Part shown: positions 1 to 6,463 of the stretch, piece by piece
Layout of the letters: each line of letters starts with the position of its first letter
How positions within the stretch are numbered: position 1 is the stretch's first letter
Source: Flavobacteriales bacterium UBA6057
Lineage (GTDB): Bacteria > Bacteroidota > Bacteroidia > Flavobacteriales_G > Salibacteraceae
Direction of reading: 5' to 3'
Length of the DNA stretch: 64,000 bases
NCBI GenBank assembly: GCA_002428995.1
Contig: DIYJ01000009.1
Span: forward strand, 1 to 64,000
Translations under genes and position numbers: made by a program
The notes under the pieces: generated by a model
What the model was told of the DNA's origin: nothing
What the model saw: only the letters and a program-made list of their open reading frames with translations
Database searches by the model: none

Positions 1-2
1 AC

Positions 3-710
3 CTCATCGGCTTGGGCGCCCGGATGGACAATCCGGCCCGACACCTCAAAATCCGTGGCGCACACGGCCAAAAACTCTATCCGATCCTCAGCCGCGAGGA
101 ACTCGCAGAACTGGTCGATGAATATGACATTCCAAAGGAGGATGACCCGAACTGCCGCAAGAACTGGTTTCAGCTCTCGGTACTCAGCCGGAAGCGCAAC
201 CGCGTTATTCTCGGCTTGATGGTGTACCAGGGACTCACCACCCCGGAAGTAGATCGCCTGGAACTAAATGACCTGCGCTTGCGCGAAGGCATGATCCATA
301 TTGCAGGCTCGATCAAAGGCAAGGAACGAGTCCTGGAACTCAAGGCGCATCAAATCGTGGATCTCATGGAATACCTATCAGATACCCGGTCTGAATTGCT
401 GCAATACTGCCCTGAATCATGTACGAATGTATTCCTAGCTACCCCTCCGGCTGGCCGGAAGATCATGGAGTCCTACTCTAGCCAAGGCATCTGGAAGCGA
501 CTCACACAAGACATCAAAAAGGAGTTCCCGCGCTTTGTGAACTTTAAGCAGGTTCGCGCAAGTGTCATTACACACTGGTTGGGCGAACACAACCTCCGTG
601 AGGTGCAGTATATGGCGGGGCATCATCTGGTCACTTCCACAGAACGCTACTTGGTCAATCGGATGGATGATCTCTTAGAGGATGTGGAGCGGTTTCATCC
701 GCTTGGTTAA
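3..710 (+). CDS. Tyrosine recombinase/integrase, 3' part (5' end lies outside the window)
   Basis: The frame is open back to the first bases of the window, and the first residues look like the end of a SAM-like N-terminal DNA-binding domain, so the start is upstream. What remains is the catalytic domain of a phage-integrase-type site-specific recombinase. The box-II motif VRASVITHWL, the GHH motif and the late tyrosine (STERYL) are visible, as is the beta-hairpin lysine (KGKERV). Two usual catalytic residues are absent: the first arginine of the 'GLR' box is Thr (GLTTPEV), and the His three residues before the second Arg is Lys. I recall similar integrases from Bacteroidetes mobile regions, so this may be a diverged family rather than a decayed gene. 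It points away from an arsenal of toxin fragments just downstream, which fits an element boundary. Function in recombination is inferred. Confidence 0.8.
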   Translation, partial: LIGLGARMDNPARHLKIRGAHGQKLYPILSREELAELVDEYDIPKEDDPNCRKNWFQLSVLSRKRNRVILGLMVYQGLTTPEVDRLELNDLRLREGMIHIAGSIKGKERVLELKAHQIVDLMEYLSDTRSELLQYCPESCTNVFLATPPAGRKIMESYSSQGIWKRLTQDIKKEFPRFVNFKQVRASVITHWLGEHNLREVQYMAGHHLVTSTERYLVNRMDDLLEDVERFHPLG

Positions 711-786
711 CGGAGTTTCAGAGGAGTTAAATCGTTGTATTGAGGAAACAAGCACAGTGATTTAGGATGGACTGACATTTTTTGTT

Positions 787-1089
787 TTAACCTCCCTTCC
801 AGCGCTTCGGGTGCCGCTTGAATCCTACCACGCTTAGTACACGAACTTCATTTGATTTAACTCGGAAGTAAATCCCATATGGAAAGGGAGACAGTTTGCA
901 TCGCCTTATGCTTCCGTGTACATTCTGATAAAGAAGAGGATTACTCGTAACAACGTCCAGTTTCCCCCTTAATACCTCTCGAAAACGATCCCCTAAGCCA
1001 ACCTGTTGATCTTCGTACCAACTGTAAGTGTCAGCGATGTTCTGATCAGCTTCATCAGTTATGAATAATCTAGCCTTTTTTGAGGGCAT
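787..1089 (-). CDS. ParE/RelE-family toxin
   Basis: A 100-residue protein with the ParE-type plan: an N-terminal helical hairpin with a YSWYEDQ segment, a central arginine-rich strand region, and a C-terminal strand ending in GFKRHPKRW, close to the usual 'H..R.P..W' ending of ParE toxins. ParE toxins poison DNA gyrase, while related RelE toxins cut mRNA; the sequence alone does not say which. The start codon lies inside the upstream antitoxin frame (20-bp overlap), the normal arrangement of a co-translated toxin-antitoxin pair. The gene is intact. Confidence 0.88.
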   Translation of the reverse strand: MPSKKARLFITDEADQNIADTYSWYEDQQVGLGDRFREVLRGKLDVVTSNPLLYQNVHGSIRRCKLSPFPYGIYFRVKSNEVRVLSVVGFKRHPKRWKGG

Positions 1090-1303
1090 CTAGTCTCTTC
1101 TCAACGTCTTCCCAGGTTCGCAAGGTTGAAGGGTTTTCATCAGCCTTACGATCTATTTCTAAAAGGTGAGCAAAAAACTCAGGAGTTTCGTGCGGCATCA
1201 AATGAGGCTTATTTGCCAGATACTCCTGAAAGTCTTCCAAATCACGGAAATGGAGCTTATCCAATTTCACGTCCGAATCGAAGGTGATAGTAACTACAGT
1301 CAT
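1070..1303 (-). CDS. Antitoxin of the ParE-type pair
   Basis: A 77-residue protein just upstream of, and overlapping, the toxin gene. I use the ATG at 1303 (MTVVTITFDSDVKL) because the longer frame back to 1387 adds 28 residues with no domain character. The first 25 residues have a short beta/turn pattern; the C-terminal half is acidic and helical (DRKADENPSTLRTWEDVEKRL), as expected for the part that wraps the toxin. It does not obviously belong to a named antitoxin fold (no clear RHH or HTH). Assignment rests mainly on the overlap with the toxin. Such pairs usually autoregulate their own promoter. Confidence 0.75.
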   Translation of the reverse strand: MTVVTITFDSDVKLDKLHFRDLEDFQEYLANKPHLMPHETPEFFAHLLEIDRKADENPSTLRTWEDVEKRLDALKKG

Positions 1304-1407
1304 AGTATAAAGATACGAAACGTCAGCGCGTTGATTGTCTAACGGCAAAAGTATCGCGGATTTTTTCAAACCTGACAAGTCCGACATCGTGTACTTTCGA
1401 ACACTCT

Positions 1408-2409
1408 GTGGGTTGCCTCAAACTGTCATATCAGGAGCTAGAAAAATCCGAGAACGATCATTTGAGCGTAGTAGGAAAAGTGGTAGAAGGAGTAAATCGG
1501 GTTTTACCCATTTACCCCTTCGCCTTCCAGGGTCAGGAACGGGACGATGAGATTAGGGGGAATGGGAACCATTACAACATGCTCTTTAGAGTATATGACC
1601 CGCGCTTGGGTAAGTTCTTGAGTGTCGATCCTCTTTCTCCCGACTATCCATGGTATACACCATATCAATTTGCAGGAAACAAACCAATAGTTGCCATTGA
1701 TATTGAAGGTCTTGAAGAATACATCATGCATAGATTTTATGATGTTGATGGTGACCTAAGCAGAACTGAAATCCGTGTTGTTACTCATGGAGGTGGCCAA
1801 AACATTGATCAGAATCGTCCTGACCGGAAGAATAATGAAAACGTGGTTGTATTTGATCATGATGTCGATGGAAACATTTCAGATCCATACTTCGAGAGTG
1901 ATCTTTCTAGCAAGCAACATAGCTTTATGGAGTATGCCCAAGAAAGAAGACTCGCAGACTATGCTCCTAAAGGAGGAAAGAATTATTTGAATGTTACGGA
2001 GAAAAAAGTTTCTATAGAACATCCAAAGCCTCAACAGACGCCTAAGACAGAACTAAATACTTACAAGCCTTACAAGGCAAGTACTGGACTTTCTAAGGAA
2101 ACATATGATAAAACCTTGTTGAGTAAAGATGCCAAACATCCTGACGTGCAGATAGTCGAATGGATTGGCAATAAAATTGATGCGGCTGGTCCGAATTTGG
2201 TCGATTTGAAAATCACTCTGAATACAGAATCAAAATCTGGTTCGCATGTTGGTCATGTAAGAGATGTCATACAAAACGCTTTCCCATCAACGTCAGTATC
2301 TATTGATGAAGCTAATGTAGGCTCAGTTAAAAAGCCTGGTAGCAGCCTTGCAACGAAGCAAAATCCTGATGATATTGAGATAAAAATGGAAGGACGAGTG
2401 AAGGAGTAA
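1408..2409 (+). CDS. RHS-type polymorphic toxin, C-terminal piece with unrecognised CT domain
   Basis: Starts at GTG (MGCLKLSY), a beginning seen in short RHS genes of this phylum. Residues about 35-105 are the RHS-repeat-associated core: FQGQERDDEI, then YDPRLGKFLSVDPLSPDYP, then a Y.FAGN.P...D.EGLE ending. The core marks the point where variable toxin domains are attached. The remaining roughly 230 residues form an unrecognised C-terminal domain, acidic in the first half (DHDVDG, ESDLSS) and with a compact ending containing HVGHVRDVI and EIKMEGRV. No nuclease, deaminase or ADP-ribosyltransferase motif is visible. The thousands of residues of YD repeats normally found upstream are missing, so this is either an orphan CT cassette or a truncated gene. 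The ORF immediately downstream could be its partner. Confidence 0.75.
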   Translation: MGCLKLSYQELEKSENDHLSVVGKVVEGVNRVLPIYPFAFQGQERDDEIRGNGNHYNMLFRVYDPRLGKFLSVDPLSPDYPWYTPYQFAGNKPIVAIDIEGLEEYIMHRFYDVDGDLSRTEIRVVTHGGGQNIDQNRPDRKNNENVVVFDHDVDGNISDPYFESDLSSKQHSFMEYAQERRLADYAPKGGKNYLNVTEKKVSIEHPKPQQTPKTELNTYKPYKASTGLSKETYDKTLLSKDAKHPDVQIVEWIGNKIDAAGPNLVDLKITLNTESKSGSHVGHVRDVIQNAFPSTSVSIDEANVGSVKKPGSSLATKQNPDDIEIKMEGRVKE

Positions 2410-2415
2410 TTCTAT

Positions 2416-2853
2416 ATGCTTATGAAGAAACTTAGTTTAAATTTCCTGTTTTTAGTTGTGGGTCTTAATTCCTTTTCACAGGAAAGTCTTAATCCTATGA
2501 TTCTACTTGACACACTCGGCAGATATATAACCTTTGAAGAACAACAGGTTAGTACCACTGGGTTTGTCCACGACACAATAGAGGGATGTGAGTTTATTGT
2601 CAATCTAAAGAACGCAGCAGGTGACTGTTCGGTTTTTATTAATGAAATTGAGTCAGGATCTGCCGTCTTTGGAGCCTATCAAGCCACAAATAATGTTATC
2701 CTTAAAGAAGGGTGGACAGAAAACCTCAGAACGGGAGAAAGAGAAAAAACTCTCTTTTACTATTTCGAAACCAAGCGAACGGGCTTGTGGATATTTTACA
2801 ACAGGGGTAAAATCGAAAAAGTAGTTGACTATGAAAATCCTGCTGATCCCTGA
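2416..2853 (+). CDS. Small secreted protein of unknown function
   Basis: A 145-residue protein; the second in-frame ATG at 2422 (MKKLSLNFLFLVVGLNSFSQ) may be the real start. It has a clear Sec signal peptide (two Lys, then a hydrophobic run, cleavage near SFSQ). The mature part is about 120 residues, probably beta-rich, with two cysteines (GCEF, GDCS) and a WIFYNRGKIEKVV segment. It begins six bases after the RHS fragment, so the two are probably co-transcribed. A periplasmic immunity role for the toxin fragment is possible from position alone; I do not recognise the family. Confidence 0.7.
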   Translation: MLMKKLSLNFLFLVVGLNSFSQESLNPMILLDTLGRYITFEEQQVSTTGFVHDTIEGCEFIVNLKNAAGDCSVFINEIESGSAVFGAYQATNNVILKEGWTENLRTGEREKTLFYYFETKRTGLWIFYNRGKIEKVVDYENPADP

Positions 2854-2953
2854 TTGAGGTTTTCATTGGTAGCGCATCAAAGCTGTTGGAGAATTAGTTT
2901 CAGGTTCTAACCTCCTCCAACCACCAGTACCTATTTGAACAAACACAAGAAAA

Positions 2954-2974
2954 CCGGAGGTGATAAACCTCCGG
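2954..2974. other. Intergenic hairpin
   Basis: Perfect 7-bp stem CCGGAGG/CCTCCGG with a 7-base loop, about 100 bases after the small secreted protein gene. On the minus strand it is followed by TTTTCTTG, so it could end transcription from that direction; on the plus strand no T-run follows. The surrounding stretch from 2854 to 3034 shows no gene. Confidence 0.4.
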
Positions 2975-2977
2975 GTA

Positions 2978-2999
2978 GTGTCGCAAAAGTGTTGTTATC
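2978..2999 (+). repeat. 22-bp repeat, copy 1 (RHS scar?)
   Basis: GTGTCGCAAAAGTGTTGTTA and the following two bases recur at 5765-5786 with 20 of 22 positions identical. A weaker version at 3137-3158 lies in frame just before the RHS motif DYYPFG, suggesting that all copies derive from the RHS coding sequence just upstream of that motif. Confidence 0.5.
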
Positions 3000-3034
3000 T
3001 CAAGTTGAAGGGTTTAACTAGCTGATCTACAGTT

Positions 3035-3379
3035 ATGATTCAAGATCAACACACAAAAAATGAAAGGAGCCATCGGCTCCTCTCGTTGTTTTTAGCCCCT
3101 TATGCCGCCTCTAAATGCCTGAGACCTTCACCTCGTGTGTCAGAAGTGTTGTTGATCGATTACTATCCTTTTGGAGCGCCTGTTCAGGATCGTTTTGAGA
3201 GTTACGAGCTTTTGGAGACAGGCAATGTAACCAAGGTGATAGACCACCATGTGGAGTATACCACTTATGTCTACTCCTATATTGATAATGGTATTGTAGG
3301 AGACTTAGAGCTCGATGCTAACAACGGGAAGTGGCATGCCTATGCTACCGGCTACGGCAGGGCACTGTCCCGAATGTAG
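3035..3379 (+). pseudogene. RHS gene remnant containing DYYPFG motif
   Basis: The frame contains VLLIDYYPFGAPVQDR, matching the very conserved DYYPFG motif that precedes the core in Bacteroidetes RHS proteins. After it the expected core (Y.YGFQGQE...DPR.GRF..DP) is missing and the sequence diverges (SYIDNGIVGDLELDANNGKWHAY). The residues before the motif overlap a terminator-like hairpin (3065-3081, AGGAGCC/GGCTCCT) and do not look coding. I read it as a broken scrap of a second RHS gene, probably not translated. The frame ends inside the first copy of the 18-bp motif that also marks the IS ends. Confidence 0.6.
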
Positions 3380-3384
3380 TGATG
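3367..3384 (+). repeat. 18-bp motif, copy 1
   Basis: GTCCCGAATGTAGTGATG occurs identically at 3367, 3523 and 5733. The second and third copies sit at the left side of the intact and the deleted IS1-family elements, so this first copy may be the left end of a third, otherwise lost element, or a target-related sequence. Confidence 0.7.
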
Positions 3385-3427
3385 ATCAGAATCTGAGTGT
3401 AACGATCTTAAATACAGCGACCTAAAA

Positions 3428-3512
3428 TCAAAAGGGTGGTTTTTCGGAGACGGAGAGATCACCCTTTTGAAGTTTAAAATATCGAAAAACGGGCCCTGGC
3501 GCTCGTTTTTTT
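3428..3512 (+). terminator. Tandem hairpins, the second a Rho-independent terminator
   Basis: First hairpin: perfect 11-bp stem TCAAAAGGGTG (3428-3438) with its complement at 3460-3470, loop 21 bases. Second: AAAAACGGGC/GCTCGTTTTT (3485-3494 and 3501-3510, one G-U pair) running straight into a T tract, a typical terminator. Together they close off transcription from the RHS remnants before the insertion sequence. Apart from these hairpins and the 18-bp motif, nothing is seen between 3385 and 3522. Confidence 0.65.
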
Positions 3513-3522
3513 ATACCCTATT

Positions 3523-4227
3523 GTCCCGAATGTAGTGATGGAAAAAGATGAGATGTAGAAAATGTAACAGCACGCGGGTCATTAAAAACGGCTCTGTGAG
3601 AGGTGTTCAGCGATTTTGCTGCAAACGATGTCAGCGGTCTTTCCAAAAGCGAATTGTCAAAAGCCATTCTGACAATACCGTTCGAAAAGCCTTGGAGCTT
3701 TATGTAGATGGAATGCCAATGAGAGCAGTTGCGCGAAAATCCAAGGTGGGAAAGAGTTCGGTCCAACAGTGGATTAGAAAACATGGAAATCGCTTGACCT
3801 ATTCCGCAGTCAGTTGCGGACCGCTCATAGAACTGGATGAACTTCAATTTTTTGTAGGAAATAAGCATAATCGCAAGTGGCTTTGGCTCGCCATGTGCAG
3901 GGATTCAATGCAGATTCTTGGCCTCCACGTTGGAGGCAGAGGCAAGAGAGACTTTCAGATGATTTGGAGTGATTTGAAGAACATGCCCAATGCAACATTC
4001 CTTTCAGACGGATACGAAGTCTATAAATCCATATTACCCAAAACACATCATCGGAAAGGGAAACGACATACCCACACCATTGAAGGAATGATGTCTGTCA
4101 TTCGGCATTATCTGGCTCGATTTCGGAGAAGGAGTAGGTGTTTTTCCAAGAGTGTGGAACTTGCGCAGGCTTCTGTTTGTCTATTTGCTCAACGTTGGAA
4201 TCAAGGACGGGTTTTGATTGATTGACC
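3523..4227 (+). mobile_element. IS1-family insertion sequence
   Basis: Limits are set by comparison with the deleted copy at 5733-5880: the left shared sequence is the 18-bp motif at 3523-3540 and the right shared sequence ends at 4227, two bases after the transposase stop. Size (about 0.7 kb) and transposase fit IS1. I could not find convincing terminal inverted repeats or a target-site duplication at these limits, so the true ends may lie slightly outside. Confidence 0.7.
3548..4225 (+). CDS. IS1-family transposase (single ORF)
   Basis: 225 residues in one frame, without the -1 frameshift between InsA and InsB that Escherichia coli IS1 needs. The N-terminus is the InsA-type zinc finger (CRKCNST...CCKRC) followed by an HTH (MRAVARKSKVGKSSVQQWIRKHG). 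The InsB-type catalytic domain shows the DDE-type acidic residues: LDELQFF, LSDGYEVY and HTIEGMMSVIRHYLARF, with the basic RRRSRCFSKS tail typical of IS1. Intact by inspection and plausibly active. Its last 92 bp are duplicated at 5789-5880 in a deleted copy. Confidence 0.92.
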   Translation: MRCRKCNSTRVIKNGSVRGVQRFCCKRCQRSFQKRIVKSHSDNTVRKALELYVDGMPMRAVARKSKVGKSSVQQWIRKHGNRLTYSAVSCGPLIELDELQFFVGNKHNRKWLWLAMCRDSMQILGLHVGGRGKRDFQMIWSDLKNMPNATFLSDGYEVYKSILPKTHHRKGKRHTHTIEGMMSVIRHYLARFRRRSRCFSKSVELAQASVCLFAQRWNQGRVLID

Positions 4228-4254
4228 AGAAATATCGCCAAAACACTAAATGGT

Positions 4255-4413
4255 ATGGATAATGCAACACCAATATTGAACGAGGTAACAGCAAATACAG
4301 TTGATGCCGCTAGTAGGGCTTTGAAAAATGAGATGACTGAAAGAGTGACGGGAGATACCTCAAACGAGGATGAAGTTGACACCGATCTTATGAGCAATGA
4401 GGATGGCGAATGA
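4255..4413 (+). CDS. Short acidic ORF, probable tail of an interrupted toxin or cargo gene
   Basis: From the ATG at 4255 the frame gives 52 residues rich in Asp, Glu, Asn and Thr, ending in DLMSNEDGE; the frame is open a little further back, to the IS edge. It overlaps the next gene by four bases (ATGATG region), which implies translational coupling with the two-helix membrane protein behind it. It has no recognisable domain. The likeliest reading is the 3' end of a gene cut by the IS insertion; a genuine small protein is the alternative. Confidence 0.4.
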   Translation: MDNATPILNEVTANTVDAASRALKNEMTERVTGDTSNEDEVDTDLMSNEDGE

Positions 4414-4625
4414 TGGATGATACAATTAGAAACATACTGTTTTTAGTCGTGGGTATTGTTGTGTCGCTAGCTTTCGCGCTTATCCACCGATATCTGGTAA
4501 AAAATAATAATCCTGAGGAACCATTATTTACACCGTTCAAAATTGAATACTATGTTGGAATCGCTTTTGCCAGCTTTTTGGCTGTGGTGCTTTTGGTTTA
4601 TGTCTCTACACTTTTATTCTCATGA
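4410..4625 (+). CDS. Small two-helix membrane protein (possible immunity protein)
   Basis: 71 residues with two clear transmembrane segments: about residues 8-27 (ILFLVVGIVVSLAFALIHRY) and 48-70 (YVGIAFASFLAVVLLVYVS). The short hydrophilic link contains NNNPEEP. The start overlaps the stop of the preceding acidic fragment. Small two-helix inner-membrane proteins next to RHS or other polymorphic-toxin remnants are often immunity proteins against membrane-acting toxins. That role is inferred from context only. Confidence 0.6.
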   Translation: MMDDTIRNILFLVVGIVVSLAFALIHRYLVKNNNPEEPLFTPFKIEYYVGIAFASFLAVVLLVYVSTLLFS

Positions 4626-4759
4626 CATTCACAATTCCTAGTACATCGGGACCTGTAGTTCTACTTTAGGCATAGCCGAATATGAATCTATGTAAGTGAA
4701 AACACTCTAGGTTGTTTCAACGGGATTAAATTGGACATGACGTCTAAGTAAATTATACA

Positions 4760-5182
4760 ATGAATCAATTTCAGCAGTGGATACCGATGGCGAGGAATGC
4801 ACTTTTTCTATTTGTTTTGCTTCCTCTTTTTGCTGAAGCGCAGAATTGCGAAAAATTCAAGACCATTAATAAAGAATCAATCGGATCCATTCTTATCCGA
4901 GATTCAAATTCGCAAGAAGAAATCGTTGACAGATTAGGTGTTCATATTAAATATGACTTAATATGGATTGACGAATGCACATACATTCTTTTTAACGGAA
5001 ATATCATTGAAGGGGGTCATCAATACGAAGGAAATAAAACTGATACGCTGAGGGGCCAGATCACTGCTACAAAAGGAAGATGGTATGAGTACAGAGCCAC
5101 CTGTAATTACAATGAGTTTGTGAGTGAGGGAAAAGTGAGAGTTCAGTTGGAGCAAGGGAGAGGATGGTTATCAAAGGGGTAA
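4760..5182 (+). CDS. Small secreted protein, conserved Bacteroidetes type
   Basis: 140 residues. Signal peptide: ARNALFLFVLLPLFAEAQ, cleavage before NCEKF; the start may be ATG 4760 or the internal ATG nine codons later. The mature protein begins CEKFKT, then DRLGVHIKYDLIWIDECTYILF. This pattern (C..F.T near the start, a 'gi.v.yd..W...C.Y.L' centre and a DTL..I... ending) matches a family of small exported Bacteroidetes proteins that I recognise by pattern but cannot name by function. The two paired Cys suggest a disulfide. The protein seems full length. Another frame (about 5125-5246) reads on for about 40 residues past its end; it may be a separate relic. Confidence 0.65.
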   Translation: MNQFQQWIPMARNALFLFVLLPLFAEAQNCEKFKTINKESIGSILIRDSNSQEEIVDRLGVHIKYDLIWIDECTYILFNGNIIEGGHQYEGNKTDTLRGQITATKGRWYEYRATCNYNEFVSEGKVRVQLEQGRGWLSKG

Positions 5183-5263
5183 AGTTCCATTTGAAGGAAG
5201 TCAAGACCAAGTTGAATCCCTGATTGACCAGTTAGGTAAGACTTAGGATAAAACGGATGGCTA

Positions 5264-5704
5264 ATGAATAAACTAAACAACGGCAATATAAATGCATATG
5301 CTGAGGATATCAGAGTGCTCTCTGAGGAGTATCCAGAGTTCTTTACCTCGAAGTTGGAACAGAATGCAATACCTCTGAATGAAGATGAAAGTCTAAATAG
5401 ATTAGTTGATTGGGATAGCCTAAGTGGCCACTTTTCTTTCTTTTTTGACTTTGATGGCTGTGAAACAAAAATCTCAGATCTACTCAAGAATACTTTGCTG
5501 ATTGACAAGGAAGTGTTGATGGTAGAGATCGGTCCAGATGATCCAATTATTGAAGTGAAAACAGAGACTTTTATTGACAACTGGTATGACTTCTTTGCGG
5601 CTAGCGGCTTCACAGGGGTTACGGCAATGAGCAATGATGGGGCATGTATTATGGAGTTCACTGATCGAGACTTTATGCTCTTTAGCAATTTTAGAATTCA
5701 GTAA
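5264..5704 (+). CDS. Cytosolic protein of unknown function, immunity-like
   Basis: 146 residues with no signal peptide or membrane helix and a strongly acidic composition. The C-terminal half has a clear sheet/helix pattern (FIDNWYDFFAAS, then TAMSNDGACIMEFTDRDFMLFSNF). The plan resembles small acidic cytosolic immunity proteins found beside RHS toxins in this phylum, but no named family is recognised. It lies between other orphan cassettes and the deleted IS copy, with no toxin left next to it. The role is inferred from context. Confidence 0.55.
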   Translation: MNKLNNGNINAYAEDIRVLSEEYPEFFTSKLEQNAIPLNEDESLNRLVDWDSLSGHFSFFFDFDGCETKISDLLKNTLLIDKEVLMVEIGPDDPIIEVKTETFIDNWYDFFAASGFTGVTAMSNDGACIMEFTDRDFMLFSNFRIQ

Positions 5705-5732
5705 TGAGTCGGTAATGGCACCGGGTAGGCAC

Positions 5733-5750
5733 GGTCCCGAATGTAGTGAT
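5733..5750 (+). repeat. 18-bp motif, copy 3
   Basis: Identical to 3367-3384 and 3523-3540; left edge of the deleted IS copy. Confidence 0.7.
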
Positions 5751-5880
5751 GGCCAGAGTCGGCAGTGTATCAAAAGTGTTGTTATCGCGGGTGCTTTTCC
5801 AAAAGTGTGGAACTTGCGCAGGCTTCTGTTTGTCTATTTGCTCAATGTTGGAATCAAGGACGGGTTTTGATTGATTGACC
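5733..5880 (+). mobile_element. Internally deleted copy of the IS1-family element
   Basis: Begins with the same 18-bp motif as the intact element (5733-5750) and ends with 92 bp (5789-5880) matching 4136-4227 except for a few substitutions, i.e. the last part of the transposase gene and its stop. Between them are 38 bases that include the second copy of the 22-bp repeat (5765-5786). The transposase is not functional; the ends could still be mobilised if they are the real IS ends. Confidence 0.7.
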
Positions 5881-5993
5881 CACGAATTGAAGTGCACGTG
5901 AAGAATGATAGCATCATGCAGGAAACGGTGACTACTGATTTTGAAGAACGTCCGCTTTATCGCTGGCTATTGCGCGCTCAGGAAACGCGTTGA
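5871..5993 (+). pseudogene. Beheaded 3' end of a former gene
   Basis: Directly after the deleted IS copy a frame reads for about 40 codons with protein-like composition (EVHVKNDSIMQETVTTDF, then ERPLYRWLLRAQETR) to a TGA at 5991-5993. It has no start and is closed upstream by a stop inside the IS sequence. It ends 16 bases inside the 3' end of the convergent minus-strand gene, a spacing normal for real convergent genes. I therefore read it as the surviving tail of a host gene destroyed when the island arrived. I do not recognise the family. Confidence 0.5.
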
Positions 5994-6217
5994 AGCACCT
6001 CCTCAAACTCTTTGGCCGTACTGGCTGTCCAGTGCTCATTCTCCATGGCGATCATATCCTGAATGAATACACGATCAGGGTGAATCTTTGCTTCAAAATG
6101 ATGGATTTCAGCCTTGTCACCCGTAAGCTTCAGTTCATCAAAATGACTTTCTGAGTTGATTTTGAAAAAGGATTTGTCGTTGGGGTACTTTCTGTAAACC
6201 GGATATTCCATGGACAT
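5978..6217 (-). CDS. Conserved small protein of unknown function
   Basis: 79 residues, no signal peptide. Reads MEYPVYRKYPNDKSFFKI then a central sheet region and ENEHWTASTAKEFEEVL. The 'fP.YRKY.n..s.fKI.s...F.El...G' pattern fits a small protein common in Flavobacteria with no known role. The start may be ATG 6217 or, two codons later, ATG 6211. It marks the right border of the accessory region. Confidence 0.7.
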   Translation of the reverse strand: MSMEYPVYRKYPNDKSFFKINSESHFDELKLTGDKAEIHHFEAKIHPDRVFIQDMIAMENEHWTASTAKEFEEVLQRVS

Positions 6218-6235
6218 GTGTTGGATGATTTTAGT

Positions 6236-6382
6236 GGCTACTAGCTGTCAGTCATTCGCTATCAGTGGTTTTGTGATGGGTGCTTCGCTTTGATGTTTTG
6301 CCTTGTGACATTCATTTATCCCCAAAGCTGAAGTAACCGGCATGCAGGGCTAATAGCTTGCTACTGATAGCTGACAGCTCAT
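6236..6382. repeat. Inverted arms of degenerate 7-bp repeats
   Basis: Left arm 6236-6270 reads as five heptamers (GGCTACT AGCTGTC, then AGTCATT CGCTATC AGTGGTT). Right arm 6348-6382 reads GGCTAAT AGCTTGC, then TACTGAT AGCTGAC AGCTCAT, and its complement matches the left arm (AGCTGTC AGCTATC). The two arms are inverted about 77 bases apart between divergent genes. The 246-base intergenic stretch holds no gene. A second site with the same layout but 8-bp units is at 14689-14880. Confidence 0.6.
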
Positions 6383-6463
6383 CTCCAAAATCAATTCTTC
6401 GGCCGCAAATTTAAACTCTGTGACGGTGAGCTCGTTTTAGATTCCACATCTTCGTAATTCATT

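Noticed and set aside
3523..4227. Terminal inverted repeats for the IS1-family element
   Set aside because: The left (GTCCCGAATG) and right (complement GGTCAATCAA) ends share only a few bases and no flanking duplication was found, so I do not claim them.
5221..5231. GATTGACCAG near 5222, similar to the IS right end
   Set aside because: A 10-base match adjoining no other IS sequence; probably chance.
5125..5246. Alternative frame continuing past the small secreted protein at 4760
   Set aside because: It reads as plausible protein for about 40 residues, which might signal a frameshift, but the gene's own frame already reaches the ending expected for its family, so a frameshift is not needed.
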